Made by a program: the position numbers and the translations under genes. From QHXN01 sp032162705 (GTDB lineage: Bacteria > Acidobacteriota > Blastocatellia > Pyrinomonadales > Pyrinomonadaceae), in contig JAVRON010000020.1 of NCBI GenBank assembly GCA_032162705.1, positions 18,858 through 82,857 of the forward strand: a DNA stretch of 64,000 nucleotides, written 5' to 3'. Numbering within the stretch: position 1 is the first letter of the stretch; every line of letters begins with the position of its first letter. The notes under the pieces are model-generated. The model was not told the DNA's origin. It saw only the letters and a list, made by a program, of their open reading frames with translations, and made no database searches. Below, piece by piece: positions 8,317 through 15,958 of the stretch.

Positions 8317-8877
8317 CTTCTGCGCCGCGATGTCGAAGGAGAGCTTCAGTTCATCCTTCATTTTGAGCGTGCCCCCTGCGACGGAGACCGGACGGATGTT
8401 GTAATCGGTCTGCCGGAGCGGAAACTCGCCACGGGCGCGCAGACCGTCTTTGCCGAGCGTCAACTGCGCGTCGATGGTGTGCTCGCGCGTGACGCCGTGA
8501 AGCGATAGGTTGCCGATGATTCTCGCACGGTACTGGCCTTGAGCTGTCTGGTTGGCCGCGACCTTCGTGCTCATGAAAACTATCTCGGGGTAGCGCGCAG
8601 ATTCGAGCAGGTCTTCCTGCATGGCTCGCTCCATCTCGCGTCGATCCTTGTCGCTTACTTTGTTGACGACCGCGAGCGAGCCTGCCTGGACGAGCATCAG
8701 CAGCGAGCTTGATTCGAGCGCTTCCGGGTCGAGCCGCACGTCGCCGCCGAATCCGCACACCGCGATGACAGGATCGTGCCCGAACATAGAGAGCAGCCCG
8801 TCCGCCGACCCCTGCACGGTGAAACGGCTCTGGCTGGCATCCAGTCGATAGCGAACGGCTGCTTGATTAACGCTCAT
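8311..8877 (-). CDS. YceI-family lipid-binding-like protein in the hydrogenase locus
   Basis: The 188-aa product shows the YceI pattern: YRLDASQSRFTVQGSADGL at the start, GHDPVIAVCGFGG near residue 33, SARYPEIVFMST near 93, GNLSLHGVTREHTIDAQLTL near 120 and FPLRQTDYNIRPVSV near 150. YceI proteins form an eight-stranded barrel that binds polyisoprenoids such as quinones. There is no signal peptide, so this copy should be cytoplasmic, unlike E. coli YceI. Sitting in the middle of the hydrogenase operon it could bind a quinone or lipid for the enzyme, but that is inference. Confidence 0.88.
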   Translation of the reverse strand: MSVNQAAVRYRLDASQSRFTVQGSADGLLSMFGHDPVIAVCGFGGDVRLDPEALESSSLLMLVQAGSLAVVNKVSDKDRREMERAMQEDLLESARYPEIVFMSTKVAANQTAQGQYRARIIGNLSLHGVTREHTIDAQLTLGKDGLRARGEFPLRQTDYNIRPVSVAGGTLKMKDELKLSFDIAAQKQ

Positions 8878-8881
8878 AAAT

Positions 8882-8962
8882 ATTCAGCCAAACGGGAGTG
8901 CTTCAACATCTCGGCTAAACGGGAGTCGCTCTAATATTCAGTTAGCCGCGAGTCGCTTCCGT
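8882..8962. repeat. Three imperfect ~27-base tandem repeats upstream of the YceI gene
   Basis: Three units, each with a form of ATTCAGCCAAACGGGAGTGC, follow one another at about 8882, 8908 and 8935, all within the gap between the DUF1440 gene and the YceI gene. The second and third diverge (CGGCTAAACGGGAGTCGC and AGTTAGCCGCGAGTCGC). No regulator or function is evident. Confidence 0.7.
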
Positions 8963-9014
8963 TCACATCGCCGCGCCTCTTAGTGCGACTCCGCGCGGGA
9001 TGTCGCGGCGCGTC

Positions 9015-9611
9015 TCACAAAGCGCTGCGAACGGCGCGGCGTACAAGCTCCGTCGTCAACCCGTAGACCAGATGCGAGGCGAAGGCGTATGCGTGTATCG
9101 AGAGCGGATACTCCGTCGCCGACTTCGAGAGTCCGGCGGCAGGCACAACGCCTTCGTCCGCGACGAGCCAGACCGCCGCGCCGAACGGCAGGCCCGCGCC
9201 CGCCGTCACTCCCGAGACGACTTCCGCCGCCGCGCCGTAGATCGCGCCCGACACCCCGCCCATCGCGTAATGGACGGCGACGCCCGCCTTCTCCTTCTCC
9301 GGCTTCGCCAGCTCGTAGTCGAAGACGCCGACCGAGATGGCGTTGGCGAGACGTTCGGGCGCGTCGTCTTCGGGGTCGTCCTTACCCTCGGCTGCAAGCT
9401 CGCGCCCCAGGCCCTTTTGCGGAGAGCCTTTCTGCAAAGACTGCGCGCCGTGCGATTCTTCTTCGTCCGCGAACAGCTTGCTCAGAAGGGACTGGAACTG
9501 GTTCATCACGGCGGACGCGACGAGGCCGCCGACGACACCCGCCGCCAATCCCTTCAACACATCGCCTCCGTCATCCCCGCGCTCGCTCTTCTGTCTCTTT
9601 CGTGTGCTCAT
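9015..9611 (-). CDS. DUF1440-like membrane protein in the hydrogenase locus
   Basis: A 198-aa protein with a basic N-terminus, a Gly/Ala-rich hydrophobic stretch near residue 20 (GLAAGVVGGLVASAVMNQF), an acidic central part, and three further hydrophobic Gly-rich segments (VHYAMGGVSGAIYGAAAEVV near 115, GLPFGAAVWLVADEGVVPA near 140, and AYAFASHLVYGLTTELVRR at the end). This matches the DUF1440/YagU-like pattern. I chose the ATG at 9611, which overlaps the stop of the preceding 37-aa gene as TGATG, indicating translational coupling. It could help anchor the hydrogenase to the membrane; no biochemical role is known to me. Confidence 0.75.
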   Translation of the reverse strand: MSTRKRQKSERGDDGGDVLKGLAAGVVGGLVASAVMNQFQSLLSKLFADEEESHGAQSLQKGSPQKGLGRELAAEGKDDPEDDAPERLANAISVGVFDYELAKPEKEKAGVAVHYAMGGVSGAIYGAAAEVVSGVTAGAGLPFGAAVWLVADEGVVPAAGLSKSATEYPLSIHAYAFASHLVYGLTTELVRRAVRSAL

Positions 9612-9724
9612 CACATCGTGCTGATCTTGATGTACCGCTTGATGTCGGGGAGGCTCACGATCACGACGGCGGCCATCGCCACCAGTGCCGCGCCTCCTAC
9701 GATTGACCAGATATTGATACCCAT
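9611..9724 (-). CDS. 37-aa single-span membrane peptide, DUF6893-like
   Basis: MGINIWSIVGGAALVAMAAV is followed by a short cytoplasmic tail containing SLPDIKRYIKISTM, the pattern of DUF6893 small proteins. I chose the ATG at 9724 because AGGAGG lies nine bases upstream; a longer reading adds only basic, non-conserved residues. One transmembrane helix is predicted by eye (residues 5-24). It lies between the hydrogenase endopeptidase and DUF1440 genes and overlaps the latter as TGATG. It may be a membrane tether or partner for the neighbouring DUF1440 protein. Confidence 0.75.
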   Translation of the reverse strand: MGINIWSIVGGAALVAMAAVVIVSLPDIKRYIKISTM

Positions 9725-9804
9725 ACCCGTCGGCCTCCTGTCTCTTCTCTCCAGAGCTTGACTGCGTTTCATCTCAGACCGTCTCCTTTTCCCTTGAATG
9801 TAAC

Positions 9805-10344
9805 TCACGCCGTTGCGCTCCGGCGCTCCTCTGCGAGAATCTTCTCGATGAGCGACTCGACCAGACCGACCGCTTCAGTGGCGGCGGCCTCGACCGGCTC
9901 GCTCAGACCCATGTGACCTTCTTCCGATTCGAGCGGCGCAGGCTCGCACCCGACCAGAAGGATGCGCCCAAACTCGCCGCCCATCGACTTGACCATGCTC
10001 AAGACCTTCAAAGGGTTCATGCCGTGCGTCTCGACCAGCGCGGCCTCGGCGTCCGACCCGTCAAGCTCGCCGAGGTCAGGCTCGATAGTGTAGAGCGTGC
10101 CGGGCGCTTCACCGCGCGGGGTCGCATCGACGAAGATCGTCACCTCGTAACCGTCGAGGAGCGCATAGGCCAAATCGAACCCGCGTATCCCGAAATCGAC
10201 GACGCGCACTTCGTCCGGCAACTCGCGCACGGCCAGACGCCTCGCCACTTCAGAGCCGAATGCGTCGTCGCCGAGGAAGATGTTGCCGATGCCTGCGACG
10301 AGAATGCGCGGCTGCGCCGTTGCTTGTTCCCGCGGCTGCGTCAT
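9805..10344 (-). CDS. [NiFe] hydrogenase maturation endopeptidase (HupD/HyaD family)
   Basis: This protease removes the C-terminal peptide of the large subunit once Ni is inserted. The 179-aa protein has RILVAGIGNIFLGDDAFG near residue 13, the first metal ligand region; IFVDATP near 75, the second; and a later ETHGMNP near 107 carrying the His. It is a little longer than E. coli HybD. The likely target is the hhyL product, whose precursor extends 21 residues beyond DPCLPCGVH. Its ATG overlaps the stop of the 108-aa gene by four bases. Confidence 0.95.
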   Translation of the reverse strand: MTQPREQATAQPRILVAGIGNIFLGDDAFGSEVARRLAVRELPDEVRVVDFGIRGFDLAYALLDGYEVTIFVDATPRGEAPGTLYTIEPDLGELDGSDAEAALVETHGMNPLKVLSMVKSMGGEFGRILLVGCEPAPLESEEGHMGLSEPVEAAATEAVGLVESLIEKILAEERRSATA

Positions 10345-10667
10345 TGGTTGCTCTCGTCCTCGCCTTCGAGCTTCAGCGGCTCAACCTCTTCGCAAGAGAA
10401 AAAGAAGCGGTGGCCGGGCTGCCTGAGCATCCCGAGGTCACGGCCCGGGTCGTCTTCGAGCACGACGGCGAGGTGAACTTTGTCCTCGTAGTCCTGCTCG
10501 ATTGATTCGATGATGGCGATCTGCCCCGCGAGCGCGAGGTCGAAGATGTCGCCGCCCGCGCGTGGGCGCAGGCGGACGCGGTCGCCTGTTCTGACCTGCG
10601 TGCCTCCGACGCTCACTCCTTCGAGCGGCGTCTTCTCTTCCAGCAGCTGCCACTCCCATTCGTTCAT
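10341..10667 (-). CDS. Hydrogenase-locus protein of unknown function (108 aa)
   Basis: A small soluble protein beginning MNEWEWQLLEEKTP. The central part (GTQVRTGDRVRLRPRAGG, then ALAGQIAIIESIEQDYEDKV) reads like a small beta-barrel, and the tail is acidic. I recognise it only as a companion of actinobacterial-type hydrogenase genes; no catalytic motif is visible. It overlaps both neighbours by four bases (ATGA on each side), so it is translated in step with the 376-aa protein and the endopeptidase. An assembly or chaperone role is plausible but unproven. Confidence 0.8.
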   Translation of the reverse strand: MNEWEWQLLEEKTPLEGVSVGGTQVRTGDRVRLRPRAGGDIFDLALAGQIAIIESIEQDYEDKVHLAVVLEDDPGRDLGMLRQPGHRFFFSCEEVEPLKLEGEDESNQ

Positions 10668-11794
10668 CGCTCGTCTTCCTCACGGGATGGAAGACTGCGC
10701 ATCGCGCCGTGGAGCTTCATCAACTGCTCGATGGGAAGCGTCTCAGTCCTCTCAAGTATCAGGCGTGCGCGGTCGTCCACGCCGCGCATCTCGCGCTTCT
10801 CTTCTTCCGTCAGCGTCATGATGCGAAGGGTTAGAATCTCGTCTATCTCCGTGCCGTCGAAGAGGTCGCCCGCGCTCTCCGGCGCGATCTGCGGGTAGTC
10901 GTAGAGAATGATGGGCGAGGACAACAACAGATTGCGTGCGCCCTCTTCGCCGACCAGAACCGGCCACGTCCCCACGTTGCTGCACGAAGCGGCAATCTCG
11001 CTCAACTCGCGTGGCGGTTCGAGCAGCGAGACGAACTCGCCGCCGCTCACGCCGAGGATAGTGTGCGTCGAGACGAGCGAGCGCATCAGCGCTTCATCTC
11101 GACTCTTGAGTGCGGCGTCTTCCAGTGCCGTCAGGTTCAAGATACGCGCGGTGAGCTTGAACAATCGCTCGCCCGCTGGGAACATCTTCTCGCCAACCGA
11201 GAACGACTGCTCGCCCGCTGGCAACGACTGCTCGCCCGCGGGTTCGGCTGACACTTCAATCACGCCTTCGATTGCCTGCTGCCTGCGGACGATCACTCCG
11301 ATGACTTGTTCGCCCGGCTCGCGCAGAGGCTCAAGCTCTCTCTTTGAGGGAAAGCCGAACGTATGTCGCAGCCCTTCTCTGACGAGCTGATGCAAATTCA
11401 AGTCCGGCAGGATGACCTCGCGCTCGACCGCTTCCTGCCACGTTTGATAAAGACGGCCTCCGACTTCGAGCGCCGCGACCGTCTGGAAATCCGGCTCCGA
11501 GCCTGCATTCAACTCGGGCCGCGTGGTCGTCAGCCGTCCCACCTCTCTCGACACCAGATGCAGAAAGCGCACCTTCACTTCGCATGTTGTGCTTCTGTCT
11601 CCCGCGACCAGACACTCGGTCTGCATGACGCACGCTTCCGTGCCGCCCTGCGCCTGACTGTATGAGGGCGGGCACAGTGCGCCGAAGTTCCAGCGCTGCT
11701 GGTTCTTCACAGACGACGGACGGTACGGGTAGAGGATGTACCCCTCGTAGAGCACTGCGTCGGCAATCTTTTCCACGCGGTCGAGGTTCATCAT
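10664..11794 (-). CDS. Conserved hydrogenase-locus protein (376 aa) with an internal 7-residue repeat
   Basis: A family that accompanies group 1h hydrogenase genes, with the conserved-looking segment QQRWNFGALCPPSYSQAQ near residue 32 and CEVKVRFLHLVSREVG near 70. No catalytic motif is evident. Residues about 185-215 are four tandem copies of a heptapeptide of the form AGEQSLP/AGEQSFS/VGEKMFP/AGERLFK, encoded by a 21-base repeat at about 11158-11243. This looks like a recent expansion in a surface loop. Two ATG codons are adjacent (11794 and 11791). It overlaps the 108-aa gene by four bases and follows DUF6084 after six bases. Confidence 0.82.
   Translation of the reverse strand: MMNLDRVEKIADAVLYEGYILYPYRPSSVKNQQRWNFGALCPPSYSQAQGGTEACVMQTECLVAGDRSTTCEVKVRFLHLVSREVGRLTTTRPELNAGSEPDFQTVAALEVGGRLYQTWQEAVEREVILPDLNLHQLVREGLRHTFGFPSKRELEPLREPGEQVIGVIVRRQQAIEGVIEVSAEPAGEQSLPAGEQSFSVGEKMFPAGERLFKLTARILNLTALEDAALKSRDEALMRSLVSTHTILGVSGGEFVSLLEPPRELSEIAASCSNVGTWPVLVGEEGARNLLLSSPIILYDYPQIAPESAGDLFDGTEIDEILTLRIMTLTEEEKREMRGVDDRARLILERTETLPIEQLMKLHGAMRSLPSREEDER
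11158..11243. repeat. 21-base coding minisatellite
   Basis: Four copies of a unit like CTGCTCGCCCGCTGGCAACG lie in frame in the 376-aa hydrogenase-locus gene and encode a repeated AGEQSLP-like heptapeptide. Confidence 0.8.
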
Positions 11795-11800
11795 GTTAAC

Positions 11801-12556
11801 TTATGAGCTATGAACGATGCGCGATGAATCAGGAGCCTGTTCTTCCGGTTCCGCGTCCCGCGTTCTTCCGTTCAGTGTTTCGCGTTCATCTTTTCGCACT
11901 GCGCGTTCCGCGTTCATCGTTCCGCCTTCATCTCTGAGAAGACTCTCAAGCGCCTGCTCCCAGGTCGGAATCCCGCTCCGCATCTTGAAAAGATTCAGCC
12001 GGTCGAACACGTCGCGGCGCAGAGAGAGCCAGACACTGTTCGGATAATAGAAGTCCATCATCTCCTGCCACACGCGCACGGGCAGACGATATTTCGCCTC
12101 TTTTTCCCAGGAAATCTGTGAAACCTGCAAGGCTCCGTCCGGGGCTTCATAAAAGACAGTCCCGCTGAAGAGCAGGCAGAGCGGCACTTCGCCCGTTTCG
12201 AGTCCGGCGAAATATTTCGCGGCGGCCACGTTGAAGTCGAACGTACAAGGCACGGGAAGCTCGACGTGCGTGCTCCCCTCGAAGGGCCGCACGATGACAC
12301 TCGCGTGAGTCCAGAGCATCGTCCGGAGCGTCTGTCCCCAACGCTCCGGCTCGCCGTACAGGTCGAGCAGGCGCTTCTGTTCTTCGTCGTTATAGCGTCG
12401 TCGCGTCGCCTCGATCTGAATCTGGCAGCGCAGCGCGACGGTCTGAATCCTCTCGCCCTCGTCGGCGTTCGTGACGAGCAACTTGAACGCGATGAGAGGG
12501 GCCGCCGCGTGTGCGACCGCCTCGGCCCCTTCAACCTGAAAATTCAAGTCAGGCAC
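11801..12556 (-). CDS. DUF6084-family hydrogenase-locus protein
   Basis: The 251-aa product starts at a GTG that overlaps the end of the DUF5947 gene by eight bases. It matches the DUF6084 pattern: N-terminal PDLNFQVEGAEAV, a central LRCQIQIEATRRRYNDEEQ near residue 45, FDFNVAAAKYFAGLETGEVP near 125 and FYYPNSVWLSLRRDVFDRL near 175. These proteins travel with actinobacterial-type hydrogenases and have no known activity. From about residue 213 the sequence becomes a charged, low-complexity tail encoded by a run of GCGTTC/GCGTTCAT units that resembles intergenic repeat DNA, so the natural C-terminus may once have been shorter. Confidence 0.85.
   Translation of the reverse strand: MPDLNFQVEGAEAVAHAAAPLIAFKLLVTNADEGERIQTVALRCQIQIEATRRRYNDEEQKRLLDLYGEPERWGQTLRTMLWTHASVIVRPFEGSTHVELPVPCTFDFNVAAAKYFAGLETGEVPLCLLFSGTVFYEAPDGALQVSQISWEKEAKYRLPVRVWQEMMDFYYPNSVWLSLRRDVFDRLNLFKMRSGIPTWEQALESLLRDEGGTMNAERAVRKDERETLNGRTRDAEPEEQAPDSSRIVHSS
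11815..11935. repeat. GCGTTC-rich repeat tract inside the 3' end of the DUF6084 gene
   Basis: The tract contains repeated short units such as CGCGTTCAT, CGCGTTCTTCC and CGTTCAGTG. It resembles the tract at 25748-25825. It encodes the last ~40 residues of the DUF6084 protein. Confidence 0.65.
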
Positions 12557-13196
12557 GCGTCGTCTCTCTCGCCGGACTGGAACGCTCTTTCAGCCTTGCA
12601 AAGAACTGCCCGATCTCGCGCCAGACCTCCGTGCCGCCCGAGAGTCCGCGCCAGTGCGCGCGAATCAGGCCGACCAGTTTGTAGCACTCGTCAATCGGCA
12701 CAAGATAATACTCGCTCACGCCGCCCACACGCTTGATGAGCAGAGCCTCCACGTCCGGCTCCAACTCTTTCAGGATGGGATTGTCACGCACGATCTCTTC
12801 CCAAGAATCGAGCGCGAGCAACGACTCGACGGGGCCCGCCGGACTCGGGTAGAGCGCAAGGACTCGTCCCGCGGGAGTGCTGTCGAAGAGGAAGGCCAAC
12901 TGGATCGGGATCATCAAGCTATCCCACTGCCCGTCCGTCATTTGAAAACCGGGAAGCGAACGGATGCGGCGCGGGACGCGCTTGTATTTCATCTCGGCCT
13001 GACCGCTGAAGAGAATCGCGCATGGCTCGCAGGCGCAGACCATCGCGCGGCTCGAAGGCTCGACCAGATGTTGATGTTCGGCTGCCAACTCGGCGCTGCA
13101 CAACTCGCAACGCTCCACTGCCGCCGAGCGCGGGCGCACGAACCGCCGGAGCGCGGCGAGTGGCGACTGCGCCTTGTCACTTGGACTCTGACTCAT
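12549..13196 (-). CDS. DUF5947-family hydrogenase-locus protein with two CxxC pairs
   Basis: The 215-aa product has a Cys-rich N-terminal half: CELCSAELAAEHQHLVE near residue 30 and CACEPCAILF near 55, a likely metal site, followed by GFQMTDGQWDSLMIPIQLAF near 83. The C-terminal half holds KELEPDVEALLIKR and GLIRAHWRGLSGG. This is the DUF5947 pattern, which I know as a companion of group 1h hydrogenases. It may handle Fe, Ni or an Fe-S cluster, or carry electrons; no experiment is known to me. It overlaps DUF6084 by eight bases. Confidence 0.86.
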   Translation of the reverse strand: MSQSPSDKAQSPLAALRRFVRPRSAAVERCELCSAELAAEHQHLVEPSSRAMVCACEPCAILFSGQAEMKYKRVPRRIRSLPGFQMTDGQWDSLMIPIQLAFLFDSTPAGRVLALYPSPAGPVESLLALDSWEEIVRDNPILKELEPDVEALLIKRVGGVSEYYLVPIDECYKLVGLIRAHWRGLSGGTEVWREIGQFFARLKERSSPARETTRA

Positions 13197-13251
13197 CTCG
13201 GAATCTGCTGCCCCGTGCTCTCTTGTGCCTGACGACTTGCCCGCGGCGGTT

Positions 13252-13476
13252 TCAGGGCGAAGGCATGTTCGGGCTGTCCGGGTCTATCGGGTTCCGGTCA
13301 TCCGGGTTGATGCTCGTCGAATCCCTCGCCGTCGAACCGCCCGCGGGGCGATCAGCGTGCGTGTCCGCGTGGTCGTGACGGCCCGCCTCTTTTCCTTCAA
13401 ACGAGGATTTCTCCTCGCCCTTGCCCGTGCCCGCGTCATGCGAGGGCGAATGGCTCGTACTGTCATGCTCTTCCAT
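13252..13476 (-). CDS. 74-aa His/Asp-rich hydrophilic protein in the hydrogenase locus
   Basis: A strong AGGAGG lies seven bases before the ATG at 13476, supporting a real gene. The product is hydrophilic, probably disordered, and contains six His residues, three of them in HDHADTHAD with Asp (MEEHDSTSHSPSHDAG at the start has three more). There is no Cys and no recognised domain. It lies 55 bases upstream of the DUF5947 gene and 21 bases downstream of the NifU-like gene. Because HypB here lacks its usual His-rich nickel store, this peptide is a candidate nickel reservoir; that is inference. Confidence 0.7.
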   Translation of the reverse strand: MEEHDSTSHSPSHDAGTGKGEEKSSFEGKEAGRHDHADTHADRPAGGSTARDSTSINPDDRNPIDPDSPNMPSP

Positions 13477-13497
13477 CTTCAGTCCTCCTCGTCGAAC

Positions 13498-14031
13498 TCA
13501 TGGCCGCCCCGTCAGTCTCACCAGAGGCACGAGACCCGTTGGAGCGGGTGGCTCCAAAACCCCTTCGGCCTCAATCGCGCTTACGTCGGGGGCCGCTTCA
13601 AAGATGGCCTCTTCAATGGCGAGCTTGAGCGTCATGGAGGACGAAGGACAACTCTGGCAGCTTCCCTGAAGTCGCAGCCTGACCACGCCGTCCTCCACGC
13701 CGAGCATCTCGACCTCGCCGCCGTGCGAATGCAGATAGGGTCGGACTTTATCCAGAGCCTGCAACACACGCGTCTCCAACGCGACCGGGTGCAGCCCGTA
13801 GAGCAGCAGCATCCCTGCGACCAACTCGTCACGCCCGAAGTCGTCAATGACGGACTGGCCCGCCGCTCCCCCTTCGGCGGCGATCTCCAGCATCCGCTCG
13901 ATGCCTGCGCCGTGAAACTCCATCAGCGATTGCAGAAGCTCAAGCGCGCTTGCACGCGCCTCCGCGTCGGCCAACGCCTCGACCTTGCGGGTCAACTCGT
14001 CAATGCGCTGGATCAGTTGTTGAGATTCCAT
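13498..14031 (-). CDS. NifU-like Fe-S scaffold protein in the hydrogenase locus
   Basis: The 177-aa protein has an N-terminal helical part (residues 1-80) and a C-terminal NifU/Nfu-type domain with VRPYLHSHGGEVEMLGV near residue 98 and the cluster-binding GSCQSCPSS near 122 (CxxC). Nfu domains carry transient [4Fe-4S] clusters. In this position it probably supplies clusters to the small subunit HhyS. I chose the ATG at 14031: an extension upstream in frame reads through the heptamer array and gives a low-complexity THHSSLITHH peptide that is unlikely to be native. No strong ribosome-binding site is seen. Confidence 0.88.
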   Translation of the reverse strand: MESQQLIQRIDELTRKVEALADAEARASALELLQSLMEFHGAGIERMLEIAAEGGAAGQSVIDDFGRDELVAGMLLLYGLHPVALETRVLQALDKVRPYLHSHGGEVEMLGVEDGVVRLRLQGSCQSCPSSSMTLKLAIEEAIFEAAPDVSAIEAEGVLEPPAPTGLVPLVRLTGRP

Positions 14032-14036
14032 AAGAG

Positions 14037-14127
14037 GGTGATGAGTGATGAGTGATGAATGATGAGTGTTAAGAAAAGACGGCTGCCGCTGTTCTTTCTT
14101 ATCACTTATCACTCATCACTCATCACT
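14037..14127. repeat. Opposed heptamer arrays, ATGAGTG type, between hhyL and the NifU-like gene
   Basis: GTGATGA/ATGAGTG units at about 14037-14072 are opposed by TCACTCA/ATCACTC units at about 14098-14127, leaving a 25-base loop. The arrays fill the gap after hhyL and could fold into a hairpin that lowers transcription into the accessory genes. Confidence 0.88.
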
Positions 14128-14132
14128 ACTTT

Positions 14133-15941
14133 TTACTTCATCGCGCCGAACATCGGCGAGTGGCGAGTCTCCAGAACCTTGCCGTTGCCGAGGTACATGT
14201 GTACGCCGCAGGGCAGGCACGGGTCGAAGCTGCGGACGGCGCGCATGATGTCGATGCCCTTGAAGTTGTCGGGGCCGTTCTCCTCGAAGATGGGCGTGTT
14301 CTGCACCGCGTCTTCATAAGGCCCCGGCGTTCCGTAGAGGTCGCGCGGGGTGGCGTTCCAGGGCGTCGGCGGGTACGGGTGATAGTTTGCGATCTTGCCA
14401 TCGCGGATGACGACGTGATGCGAAAGGACGCCGCGCACCGCTTCGTGGAAGCCGCAGCCGATGGCGTCGTCCGGCACTTTGAACTCAGACCAGGTCTTGG
14501 TGCGCCCCGCGTGCAGCTCTTCGAGCGCCTTCTCGGCGAAGTGTAGAGCGGCAGCGGCGGCGTAAGCCTGGAAGTATGTGCGCGCGCGGTCGCGCTCGAT
14601 GGCGTTCGACCACTTCGGAATCTTCCACTCGAATTCGACTTCGGGCTTGAGGGCCGTCTGCGGCAGGTAAATCTTGACGCTGTGACCCGTGGCCTTGATG
14701 TAGCCGATATCGACCGTCCCGGCGAGTGCCGTTGACCAGAGGCGCGCTATTGGGCCGCCGCCCGTGTCGAGCGCGAGATATTTACTGCCGTCGCCCTGTT
14801 CGCCCTCGTGATACCAGCGCGGGCACATGACCCAACTGTACTTGTCGTCGAAGTCGCGCTTCTGCGGTCTCGGCGTCGTGGTCTGGTTCCAGGGGTGGCG
14901 CTGGTCTACCGGGTTGCCGAGCGGGTCTGTCTTGACGAAGGTCTCGCCGTCCTGCCAGTCGTCGTAGTAGGAGTGGCCGAGCAGGATGCGTATGCCGAGG
15001 TTGATGTCAACCAGATCGTGCGTGACGGCCTTGCCGTCTACGATGACGCCCGGCGTGACGAACATCGCCTTGCCCCACTTGCCCATGTTCTCGTAACGAT
15101 AGTCGCATTCCGCCGGGTCGTTGAAAGAACCCCAGCAGCCGAGCAGGATGCGTCGCTGTCCAACCTTCTCGTAGCCGGGCAGCGCGTCGTAGAAGAAGTC
15201 GAACAGGTCGTCGTGCAGCGGCACGACCTTCTTCATGAACTCGACGTAGCGCATCAGGCGGACGATGTAGTCGGTGAAAAGCTGGACGGTCGGGACAGTC
15301 CCGACGCCGCCCGGATAGAGTGTAGAAGGATGGACGTGGCGGCCTTCCATCAGGCAGAACATCTCGCGCGTGTAGCGGCTGACGTGCAAGGTCTCTCGAT
15401 AGAACTCGCCCGTGAACGGGTTCAAGGCCGTCATGATGTCGGCGATGGTCTTGAAGCCATGGTCTTCCGCGTGCGGCGCAGGGGTCGTCTTCGCCTTCTC
15501 CCAGACCGAGGGGTTCGTCTCCTTGACCATCTGCTCGCAGAAGTCAACGCCGACCAGATTGTCCTGAAAGATGTTGTGATCGAACATGTACTCGGCGGCT
15601 TCGCCGAGGTTGACGATCCATTCGGCGATGGCGGGCGGGCGAACGTCGAAGGCCATGTTCTGCGCGTAGGTGGCGCAGGTCGCGTGGTTGTCGCCGCAGA
15701 TGCCGCAGATGCGGCTGGTGATGAAGTGTGCGTCGCGCGGGTCTTTGCCCTTCATGAAGATCGAGTAGCCGCGAAAGATCGAAGAGGTCGAGTAGCACTC
15801 GGCGACCTCCCGGTTGGCGAAGTCGATCTTGGTGTAGATGCCTAAGGAACCGACGATGCGCGTGATCGGGTCCCAGTTCATGTCAACCAGCGTGCGGGGT
15901 TTGGCCGGAGCCTGCGTGCCGACTCTCGTTGTCGTACTCAT
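14133..15941 (-). CDS. hhyL: [NiFe] hydrogenase large subunit, group 1h (actinobacterial type)
   Basis: The catalytic subunit that splits H2. The 602-aa protein has the N-terminal metal motif SRICGICGDNHATCA near residue 81 and the C-terminal DPCLPCGVH near 573, which together provide the four Cys ligands of the Ni-Fe site. The 21 residues after that His are the peptide removed by the endopeptidase encoded at 9805. AAGGAG lies ten bases before the ATG, 17 bases after the small-subunit stop. Group assignment rests on motif form and on the surrounding DUF5947, DUF6084 and NifU-like genes. Enzymes of this group oxidise atmospheric H2 in Mycobacterium and Pyrinomonas. Confidence 0.96.
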   Translation of the reverse strand: MSTTTRVGTQAPAKPRTLVDMNWDPITRIVGSLGIYTKIDFANREVAECYSTSSIFRGYSIFMKGKDPRDAHFITSRICGICGDNHATCATYAQNMAFDVRPPAIAEWIVNLGEAAEYMFDHNIFQDNLVGVDFCEQMVKETNPSVWEKAKTTPAPHAEDHGFKTIADIMTALNPFTGEFYRETLHVSRYTREMFCLMEGRHVHPSTLYPGGVGTVPTVQLFTDYIVRLMRYVEFMKKVVPLHDDLFDFFYDALPGYEKVGQRRILLGCWGSFNDPAECDYRYENMGKWGKAMFVTPGVIVDGKAVTHDLVDINLGIRILLGHSYYDDWQDGETFVKTDPLGNPVDQRHPWNQTTTPRPQKRDFDDKYSWVMCPRWYHEGEQGDGSKYLALDTGGGPIARLWSTALAGTVDIGYIKATGHSVKIYLPQTALKPEVEFEWKIPKWSNAIERDRARTYFQAYAAAAALHFAEKALEELHAGRTKTWSEFKVPDDAIGCGFHEAVRGVLSHHVVIRDGKIANYHPYPPTPWNATPRDLYGTPGPYEDAVQNTPIFEENGPDNFKGIDIMRAVRSFDPCLPCGVHMYLGNGKVLETRHSPMFGAMK

Positions 15942-15958
15942 TAGTTTGTCGCTCCTTC

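Noticed and set aside
13498..14112. A longer NifU-like protein starting at 14112
   Set aside because: The extra N-terminus is the heptamer array read as protein (THHSSLITHH) and has no ribosome-binding site of its own.
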